Origin: CAZDGK01 sp964505035
Lineage (GTDB): Bacteria; Patescibacteriota; Saccharimonadia; UBA4664
Assembly: GCA_964505035.1 (NCBI GenBank)
Contig: CAZDGK010000058.1
Location: forward strand, 1-5,709
Length of the DNA stretch: 5,709 nucleotides
Reading direction: 5' to 3'
In this document: positions 1 through 3,697 of the stretch, in pieces
How positions within the stretch are numbered: the first letter of the stretch is position 1
Layout of the letters: each line of letters begins with the position of its first letter
Program-made: the position numbers and the translations under genes
The notes under the pieces: model-generated
What the model saw: the letters and a program-made list of their open reading frames with translations, nothing else
Database searches by the model: none
What the model was told of the DNA's origin: nothing

Positions 1-1005
1 GACCTCAACCGCGCCGGCACGCCGCTACTGGAAATCGTGTCCGAGCCCGACATGCGCAGCGCCGCCGAGGCCAAAGGCTACGCGCAGGAGCTCTACAACC
101 TGGTGCGCTACGCCGGCGTATCCGAAGCCAACCTCTACTACGGCAACATGCGCTTCGACGTCAACGTGAGCGTGCGCCCGCATGGCCAAAAGGAGTTTGG
201 CACCCGCACCGAGACCAAAAACCTCAACAGCTTCAAGGCCATCGAGCGGGCCGTCGAGTACGAAATCGACCGGCAAATCCAGCTGGTGGAGGCCGGCGAG
301 CGCATCCGCCAAGAAACCCGCGGCTGGAACGACGCCAAGCAGGCCACCTATGCCATGCGCTCCAAAGAAGACGCCGACGAGTACCGCTACTTCCCCGAGC
401 CCGACCTGCCGCCGCTGGTCATCCGGGCCGACATGGTCAAGGCCGCCGGCGCCGAGCTCGGCCTGCTGCCGCATGACTTGCGCGCCGAGACGGCTGCCGC
501 TGGCCTGCCCGCCGCTGAGTCCGAGGTGCTCATTGCCGACCCGCCAGCCGCTCTGCTGTGGCACCGGTTGGTCAGCGAAGCCCCCGAGCAAGCCAAGTTT
601 GCCTTCAATTGGCTCATTGGCGACCGCGTGCGGCTGGAAGAGCAGAAGGGGACTGGCCTGGCCGATAGCAGCGTCAGCTCGCTCACGCTAGCTGGCGTCG
701 GTGCTCTGGCCGCCGACGGCAAGCTCAGCTCGTCCAATGCCAAGATCCTGCTGGCTCATCTGTGGGACGACGATCGGGGCCCCGCCGCTCTGGCCAAAGA
801 GCTCGGCCTGCTCCAGGAGTCCGATGAAGGTGAGCTGGCCAAAGTCGTCGAGCAAGTCCTGGCCGACAACCCGCAAGCCGTCGCCGACTACCGCTCCGGC
901 AACCAGCGCGCCCTCGGGGCTCTCGTCGGCGCTGCCATGAAAGCCACCGCCGGCAAGGGCAACCCGCCGCTCATCACCAAGCTCCTCCAAGACCGCCTCA
1001 ACTAA
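1..1005 (+). CDS. gatB: Asp-tRNA(Asn)/Glu-tRNA(Gln) amidotransferase subunit B, C-terminal part (5' end outside window)
   Basis: GatB is the tRNA-binding and kinase subunit of the cytoplasmic GatCAB complex, which amidates misacylated Glu-tRNA(Gln) and Asp-tRNA(Asn). The frame is open from base 1 and gives 334 residues before TAA at 1003-1005. Family full length is about 475-500, so roughly 145-150 N-terminal residues are missing. Family motifs in order, numbered from the window edge: NRAGTPLLEIVSEPD (3-17), DVNVSVRP (53-60), FGTRTETKNLNSF (66-78), QETRGW (104-109) and EYRYFPEPDLPP (127-138). From about residue 185 follow the helical linker and the YqeY-like tail that contacts the tRNA elbow, with ANPPL-like family wording near the end (GNPPLITKLLQDRLN). 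The C-terminus is complete. gatA and gatC are not visible and may lie upstream. The gene converges on a minus-strand orphan with hairpins between them. Identification is secure; only the missing start is unknown. Confidence 0.97.
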   Translation, partial: DLNRAGTPLLEIVSEPDMRSAAEAKGYAQELYNLVRYAGVSEANLYYGNMRFDVNVSVRPHGQKEFGTRTETKNLNSFKAIERAVEYEIDRQIQLVEAGERIRQETRGWNDAKQATYAMRSKEDADEYRYFPEPDLPPLVIRADMVKAAGAELGLLPHDLRAETAAAGLPAAESEVLIADPPAALLWHRLVSEAPEQAKFAFNWLIGDRVRLEEQKGTGLADSSVSSLTLAGVGALAADGKLSSSNAKILLAHLWDDDRGPAALAKELGLLQESDEGELAKVVEQVLADNPQAVADYRSGNQRALGALVGAAMKATAGKGNPPLITKLLQDRLN

Positions 1006-1008
1006 AAA

Positions 1009-1055
1009 CCCATCCTCAATTCTCAAGCCGCTCAGGCTCAAGAACTCAGGATGGG
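1009..1055. repeat. Imperfect long hairpin just after gatB stop
   Basis: Two 21-base arms (1009-1029 and 1035-1055) pair at 17 of 21 positions around a 5-nt loop. The outer stem is CCCATCCT (1009-1016) with AGGATGGG (1048-1055), and the innermost stem is AGCC with GGCT. It starts 3 nt after the gatB stop and abuts a second hairpin. There is no T tract after it on either strand, so it is not a classical intrinsic terminator. A 3'-end stabilising structure, a bidirectional terminator of unusual type or a REP-like repeat are the options. The interior also repeats CTCA five times (CTCAAT, CTCAAG, CTCAGG, CTCAAG, CTCAGG). Confidence 0.7.
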
Positions 1056-1078
1056 GGCGCCGCCGCGAGGGCGGCGCC
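1056..1078. repeat. Perfect GC-only hairpin between convergent genes
   Basis: A perfect 9-bp stem, GGCGCCGCC (1056-1064) with GGCGGCGCC (1070-1078), closes a 5-nt loop GCGAG. It directly follows the imperfect hairpin and lies 13 bp from the stop of the minus-strand gene, so it sits at the 3' end of both convergent transcripts. No U tract follows on either strand. A shared bidirectional transcript-end structure is the most natural reading. Confidence 0.7.
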
Positions 1079-1091
1079 AAGGTCAATGGGG

Positions 1092-1433
1092 TCAGAACAC
1101 CTGCACCTGTCCGAGCCGCTCGTCGAGCGGCTCGCCGGCGGGACCCGTCCAGGTCCCGTCCGTGTAGGAGTAGCGCGGGCTGTTGACGGCTCCGCCGCTG
1201 AAGCCCTCGGGACCCACATGGGTCTCAAGGCCAACAACGTCGAAAGTCGTGATGTCCCGGTCTTCCAACCAGGCCACCAGCGCGGCCAGCTTATCGCTGC
1301 CGTGCTCGGCATGCAGCCGTTCCCTCTCCACGGGGCTTCCGGGGCGGTGTAGGGTGACCTCTGCGTTGCTGCCCCATTCGTTGTCACGAAGCGGCAACAC
1401 CTCGACGTAGACAGTCGTCGAATCCAGCGTCAT
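1092..1433 (-). CDS. Orphan 113-aa acidic protein, function unknown
   Basis: I do not recognise a family. The start at 1431-1433 is chosen because AAGGAGG lies 4 nt upstream of this ATG on the minus strand. A longer start at 1490 would fall upstream of the predicted transcription start and is rejected. The protein begins MTLDSTTVYVEVLPL, looks soluble with no signal peptide or membrane segment, and has three visible parts. These are a strand-rich N-terminus with an Arg/Glu-rich stretch (about 1-45), a likely helix DKLAALVAWLEDRDI (47-61) leading into TFDVVGLETHVGP (63-75), and a Gly/Trp/Tyr-rich C-terminus (79-113). It stands alone, divergent from the mscS-like gene and convergent with gatB. 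A near-consensus promoter lies just upstream. Coding reality rests on the strong promoter and Shine-Dalgarno plus a complete frame, not on homology. Confidence 0.75.
   Translation of the reverse strand: MTLDSTTVYVEVLPLRDNEWGSNAEVTLHRPGSPVERERLHAEHGSDKLAALVAWLEDRDITTFDVVGLETHVGPEGFSGGAVNSPRYSYTDGTWTGPAGEPLDERLGQVQVF
1112..1134. repeat. Perfect 10-bp inverted repeat inside 3' end of the minus-strand orphan
   Basis: CGAGCCGCTC (1112-1121) and GAGCGGCTCG (1125-1134) pair perfectly around a 3-nt loop GTC. It lies within the codons for GEPLDERLG near the C-terminus of the 1092-1433 product, upstream of the two intergenic hairpins in that transcript. A shorter 6-bp stem, GGGACC/GGTCCC (1140-1145 with 1152-1157), follows on the plus strand. 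Confidence 0.65.
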
Positions 1434-1470
1434 GATTCCTCCTTGATAGTTGGGGACGCTCGACCAATAT

Positions 1471-1499
1471 ATTATGCATAAAAATGTCACTTATGTCAA
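1471..1499 (-). promoter_or_regulatory. Near-consensus sigma70 promoter of the 113-aa orphan
   Basis: Read on the minus strand, -35 TTGACA (1494-1499) is a perfect match and -10 CATAAT (1471-1476) matches 5 of 6, with an ideal 17-bp spacer. This predicts a transcription start near 1464, a leader of about 30 nt and the AAGGAGG site in it. The -10 is overlapped by the perfect palindrome TTATGCATAA (1472-1481), a possible repressor site. Confidence 0.75.
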
Positions 1500-1516
1500 T
1501 ATTAATTAACCATATT

Positions 1517-1533
1517 CCGCTCATGCTACAATA
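1517..1533 (+). promoter_or_regulatory. Extended -10 promoter of the mscS-like gene, predicting a leaderless mRNA
   Basis: TGC followed by TACAAT (-10 at 1527-1532) is an extended -10 with 5 of 6 consensus bases. No good -35 is seen at 17 bp; the nearest is TTAACC (1506-1511) with a short 15-bp spacer. Transcription would start about 7 nt downstream, at 1539-1540, which is the A of the start codon. No Shine-Dalgarno precedes that ATG. The 17 bp at 1517-1533 nearly match the dnaE promoter at 3650-3666 (15 of 17). Confidence 0.65.
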
Positions 1534-1539
1534 GCCTCA

Positions 1540-2163
1540 ATGCATACGTTCGACGTCAATTCCGGTAACTTCCTCAATCCCGTCATCGATTGGCTCAACT
1601 CGACCCTGCCGCGGATACCCGGCGCCGTCATTGGCCTGCTCGTGGGCGTGCTGCTCCTGCGCATCATCGTCCGCCTCACTCGCCTCATTCTCAAGGCCGC
1701 CCACACACCCAAAGGCCTGCGGCAGATCATCACCTCCGCCACCCAGACCGCGCTCTGGATCATCCTCGGCATCATGTTTCTCAAATGGATCGGGTTCGCC
1801 GATGTGGTGGTGTTTTTCTCCAGCTCGGCACTGGCCATCGGCATCGTGCTAGCTGCTGGCGGCTCCACGCTCCTGTCCGACCTGGTCGCCGGCATCTTCC
1901 TGGCCCGCGATGCCGACTTTAATGTGGGCGATGAGGTCCTCGCCGGCGACCCGGCCGTCCAGGGCGTCATCGAGAGCATGGATGTCCGCCGGGTGCGTCT
2001 GCGCGATGCCGACGGTCTGCTCCACATCCTGCCCAACTCGGTCGTCGAGCGCCGCGAGTGGGTTGTGGTCAAACGCCGCAAGGAATTGTCCGCTCTAGCC
2101 AAGGCCGCGGAGGGTGTCCGCAAAATCAAGTCTCGTCTTCGGAAGAATGCCCAATCACAGTGA
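1540..2163 (+). CDS. Short MscS-family mechanosensitive ion channel
   Basis: The 207-aa product is an inner-membrane protein of the MscS family, whose channels release solutes during hypo-osmotic shock. Hydrophobic segments lie at about 28-50, 66-86 and 88-121. The third matches the pore-lining helix and following beta domain: a Gly/Ala-rich ALAIGIVLAAGGSTLLSDLV (97-116), AGIFLARDADFNVGDEVLAG (117-136), then GVIESMDVRRVRLRD (142-156) and the signature HILPNSVVE (162-170). The protein ends in a basic tail soon after the beta barrel. E. coli MscS has 286 residues and a further C-terminal alpha/beta cage that is absent here. In-frame TAA at 1507-1509 and no other start before 1540 fix the ATG. 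Tandem TGA TAA stops end it. It is divergent from the orphan and 59 bp upstream of the membrane-protein cluster, with which it may be co-transcribed. Family call is firm; actual gating function is inferred. Confidence 0.92.
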   Translation: MHTFDVNSGNFLNPVIDWLNSTLPRIPGAVIGLLVGVLLLRIIVRLTRLILKAAHTPKGLRQIITSATQTALWIILGIMFLKWIGFADVVVFFSSSALAIGIVLAAGGSTLLSDLVAGIFLARDADFNVGDEVLAGDPAVQGVIESMDVRRVRLRDADGLLHILPNSVVERREWVVVKRRKELSALAKAAEGVRKIKSRLRKNAQSQ

Positions 2164-2166
2164 TAA

Positions 2167-2188
2167 CTTGCAATGGGTATCATTCAAG
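2167..2188. repeat. Small bulged hairpin between the mscS-like gene and the next gene
   Basis: CTTG-C-AATG (2167-2175) pairs with CATTCAAG (2181-2188) through 8 base pairs with one bulged C and a GGTAT loop. No T tract follows, so it is unlikely to be a strong terminator. It overlaps the candidate -35 of the next gene and could be an operator or a weak transcript-end structure. Confidence 0.4.
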
Positions 2189-2196
2189 GGTAGCTT
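2168..2196 (+). promoter_or_regulatory. Possible weak promoter of the small membrane-protein cluster
   Basis: TTGCAA (2168-2173, 4 of 6) and TAGCTT (2191-2196, 3 of 6) are spaced by exactly 17 bp. Start of transcription would be near 2203, 20 nt before the ATG at 2223. The match is weak, and read-through from the mscS-like gene is an equally good explanation for expression of the cluster. Confidence 0.3.
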
Positions 2197-2222
2197 AGAA
2201 GAATAAACGAAAGCCGCGTCAC

Positions 2223-2486
2223 ATGCCCAGTGCCGAAACCATCCTCGTCATTTTCCTGAGCGCCGCGTTACTCGTGTTCCTCATTCTCGGTATCGTGGTC
2301 GCCGGGATCTTCATCGCCATCTTGCGCAATGTTCGCCGTATCGCCCAGCGGGCCGAAGAAACCACCGCCAGCGTCGCCGACATTATGCAGCTGGTGGGCA
2401 AGAGGGTGGCGCCGGTAGCACTATCGGCTGCGGTCATGGCGGCATTCCGCCGCTTTAAAAAAGGAGGCAAGGATGAAGAAAGCTAG
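2223..2486 (+). CDS. Small single-pass membrane protein, function unknown
   Basis: The 87-aa product has one long hydrophobic segment at about residues 7-34, then a basic stop-transfer stretch RNVRRIAQR (35-43), which predicts N-out/C-in topology. Residues 44-60 are a polar helix. A second, weakly hydrophobic helix VAPVALSAAVMAAF (62-75) is followed by a charged tail RRFKKGGKDEES. The layout recalls DUF948-like small membrane proteins, but I see no diagnostic motif. No clear Shine-Dalgarno precedes the ATG. Its 3' end overlaps the ytxH-like gene by 14 bp and contains that gene's ribosome site, so the two are probably translationally coupled. It is likely a partner of the YtxH-like protein in the membrane, an inference from arrangement only. 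Confidence 0.82.
   Translation: MPSAETILVIFLSAALLVFLILGIVVAGIFIAILRNVRRIAQRAEETTASVADIMQLVGKRVAPVALSAAVMAAFRRFKKGGKDEES
2461..2467 (+). promoter_or_regulatory. Strong ribosome binding site of the ytxH-like gene
   Basis: AAGGAGG lies 5 nt before the ATG at 2473, at the end of an A6 run and inside the last codons of the 87-aa gene. It fixes the start of the downstream gene and explains the 14-bp overlap as translational coupling. Confidence 0.8.
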
Positions 2487-2940
2487 TTTTGTCAAAGGCA
2501 CGATTTTTGGCGCCATCGTCGGCATGATCGCCGGGGTGTTACTGGCGCCCAAGAGCGGCAAGGAAACCCGCGAGGACATCAAGCGCAAAGCACAGGGCAC
2601 CTATCAGGACATCACCGACCAGCTCAGCCAGCTGCGCGAGGATGTGAGCGGCCGGGTTGACTCGCTCAAGGCCGTCGCCAAGGATCTGCACGGCGAGGCC
2701 AAGCAGGAGAGCCAGGAGCTGATTCGCCGGGCCGAAGTCCTCATGCAGGACCTGCGCGTATCGGCCGGCAATCTCGCCAAAAACGGCGCCCAGGCCAAGG
2801 ACGCTACCATGAAGGATGTCAAACTCTTGCTCGGCGAAGGCTCCGATGTCATGAAGGAGCTGGAGCGAGTCACTCGCACCCTAGCCGGCTCAGCCAAGGA
2901 CAAGTTCGCCGACGCGAGCAAAGGCGGCGAAGAGGGCTAG
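2473..2940 (+). CDS. YtxH-like glycine-zipper / coiled-coil membrane protein
   Basis: The 155-aa product has the YtxH family layout. A short basic start (MKKASFVK) leads into a single membrane segment with a glycine zipper of four glycines four apart (G9, G13, G17, G21), then the hallmark LLAPKSGKETREDI (23-36). The rest is a long charged helix of coiled-coil type up to about residue 145, with repeated Lys/Glu/Asp spacing, ending in a Gly/Glu-rich tail. YtxH proteins are small membrane-anchored proteins linked to general stress in Firmicutes; their molecular role is not settled. It is the middle gene of a tight plus-strand cluster, overlapping the 87-aa gene by 14 bp and leaving 9 nt before the next ATG. 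Family assignment is confident; function is not. Confidence 0.9.
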   Translation: MKKASFVKGTIFGAIVGMIAGVLLAPKSGKETREDIKRKAQGTYQDITDQLSQLREDVSGRVDSLKAVAKDLHGEAKQESQELIRRAEVLMQDLRVSAGNLAKNGAQAKDATMKDVKLLLGEGSDVMKELERVTRTLAGSAKDKFADASKGGEEG

Positions 2941-2949
2941 TCTACACTG

Positions 2950-3032
2950 ATGTTCCGCTCCAAGAATCCCGACCCCCGCACCGGCGTTGACTACGAGCGC
3001 CTCGGCCGCGCCGTCGAAGAGGCGCTCGTTCG
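2950..3032 (+). CDS. N-terminal fragment of a small protein, possibly DUF5665-like, cut by assembly gap
   Basis: Twenty-seven codons are readable before the run of Ns: MFRSKNPDPRTGVDYERLGR and then AVEEALV. The DYERLGRAVEEALV stretch resembles the N-terminal helix of small DUF5665-type membrane proteins that I recall from Patescibacteria, where a membrane segment follows. None of that segment is visible, so the call is tentative. The ATG is 9 nt after the ytxH-like stop; the best upstream purine tract is GAGGG (2932-2936), 13 nt away. Tight spacing makes it the third gene of the cluster. Bases after the gap (3133-3147, reading TWLQ-stop in one frame) cannot be joined to it, because the 100-N length is a placeholder and the frame is unknown. 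Confidence 0.6.
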
Positions 3033-3132
3033 NNNNNNNNNNNNNNNNNNNNNNNNNNNNNNNNNNNNNNNNNNNNNNNNNNNNNNNNNNNNNNNNNNNN
3101 NNNNNNNNNNNNNNNNNNNNNNNNNNNNNNNN
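3033..3132. other. Assembly gap of exactly 100 Ns
   Basis: The run is exactly 100 unknown bases, the usual placeholder for a scaffold gap of unknown size. It interrupts the gene starting at 2950. The true missing length may be much larger or smaller, and whole genes could be missing. Confidence 0.97.
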
Positions 3133-3148
3133 ACCTGGCTGCAGTGAG

Positions 3149-3178
3149 TTGACGCAGCTAGGTTTATGTAGTTAGGTA
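3149..3178 (+). promoter_or_regulatory. Candidate promoter of the 118-aa orphan
   Basis: TTGACG (3149-3154) matches the -35 consensus at 5 of 6 positions. The best -10 choices are TTAGGT (3172-3177, 17-bp spacer) or TAGGTA (3173-3178, 18-bp spacer), both weak. The -10 area carries the imperfect direct repeats TAGGTTTATGT (3159-3169) and TAGGTATGT (3173-3181). The leader then contains a small 5-bp hairpin GCAGC/GCTGC (3186-3200). Confidence 0.4.
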
Positions 3179-3219
3179 TGTCTTGGCAGCATTCGGCTGC
3201 TCATAAGTTGGGAGACTAG

Positions 3220-3576
3220 ATGTCCCACGCAACAGTGACGCGTACGGAGCGTACCGACGCCGGTAGCATCCGGCTCAGCATCACACCCGGCGAGGGCAAC
3301 GGTAGCGTCATCTGGGAGCTCGACCCGAAGTTCAGTGCCGTGCTCTCGGGCCTGCCCACCGAAGTGCTCGAGCCGATGCTCGGTGATATGGGCCACATCG
3401 TCGGCAGCAGTGCTCTGCTGCTGAAGCTGTCCCTGATCGCTGGGTCCGACGGAGCCGAGGTCATCGATCGGTTCCAGCGTCAGCTCGGCGCGTTGATGGA
3501 GGAGGCGATCGCCTTGGCCGTCGCCCAGGGTCCGCCCGGGACCGATCCCGGTCCGGTCTCTCCCTACGTGGTCTGA
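3220..3576 (+). CDS. Orphan 118-aa protein, function unknown
   Basis: I recognise no family. The ATG at 3220 is supported by GGGAG (3210-3214) 5 nt upstream, a candidate promoter before it, and an intrinsic terminator 17 bp after its stop, so it looks like a complete single-gene unit. The product appears soluble. It has a polar, probably beta-stranded N-terminus (about 6-36, with SIRLSITPGEG and SVIWELDPKFS). Two to three amphipathic helices follow, including ALLLKLSLIAG (65-75) and EVIDRFQRQLGALMEEAIALAVAQ (80-103), and then a Pro/Gly-rich disordered tail (104-118). No signal peptide, cysteine cluster or nucleotide-binding motif is seen. A 196-codon frame on the opposite strand overlaps it but lacks start signals. 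Its position between the gap and dnaE gives no hint of a role. Confidence 0.75.
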   Translation: MSHATVTRTERTDAGSIRLSITPGEGNGSVIWELDPKFSAVLSGLPTEVLEPMLGDMGHIVGSSALLLKLSLIAGSDGAEVIDRFQRQLGALMEEAIALAVAQGPPGTDPGPVSPYVV

Positions 3577-3592
3577 CCATCCTGTCAGGCCA

Positions 3593-3619
3593 GGCCCCTC
3601 TCCGGAGGGGCCACTTTTT
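3593..3619 (+). terminator. Rho-independent terminator of the 118-aa orphan
   Basis: A perfect 8-bp stem, GGCCCCTC (3593-3600) with GAGGGGCC (3605-3612), closes a TCCG tetraloop and is followed after AC by five Ts (3615-3619). It begins 17 bp after the stop at 3576 and isolates this gene from dnaE. Confidence 0.9.
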
Positions 3620-3649
3620 GTACCAATTACAAGACTGCCGCCCCGCATA

Positions 3650-3666
3650 CCGCTCGTGCTACCATA
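3650..3666 (+). promoter_or_regulatory. Extended -10 promoter of dnaE
   Basis: TGC followed by TACCAT (-10 at 3660-3665) is an extended -10; no recognisable -35 lies 16-18 bp upstream. The predicted start is near 3672, leaving a 26-nt leader that carries GGGGA (3683-3687), 10 nt before the ATG at 3698. The segment matches the mscS promoter (1517-1533) at 15 of 17 bases, including CCGCTC upstream of the TG. Confidence 0.5.
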
Positions 3667-3697
3667 ATTACCAGCTACTAGTGGGGACCCGTTTCGC

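Noticed and set aside
1056..1091. Classical intrinsic terminator for gatB or the minus-strand orphan
   Set aside because: The hairpin is perfect but no T tract follows on either strand, so I list it only as a hairpin.
1434..1490. Longer N-terminus for the 113-aa orphan, starting at 1490
   Set aside because: That start would lie inside the promoter, upstream of the predicted transcription start, and the strong AAGGAGG site serves the ATG at 1433.
1521..2183. 220-codon minus-strand frame opposite the mscS-like gene
   Set aside because: The product is Arg/Ser/Thr-rich and has no start signals, while the plus strand encodes clear MscS motifs.
2457..2472. A6-G run followed by AGGAGG as a programmed frameshift site joining the 87-aa and ytxH-like genes
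   Set aside because: The downstream gene is in the +1 frame, whereas slippage on such A runs is normally -1, and the AAGGAGG-ATG spacing already explains independent initiation.
3133..3148. 3' end of a tRNA or of the gap-interrupted gene just after the Ns
   Set aside because: Only 16 bases are visible; there is no T-loop or acceptor partner to test, and the reading frame across the gap is unknown.
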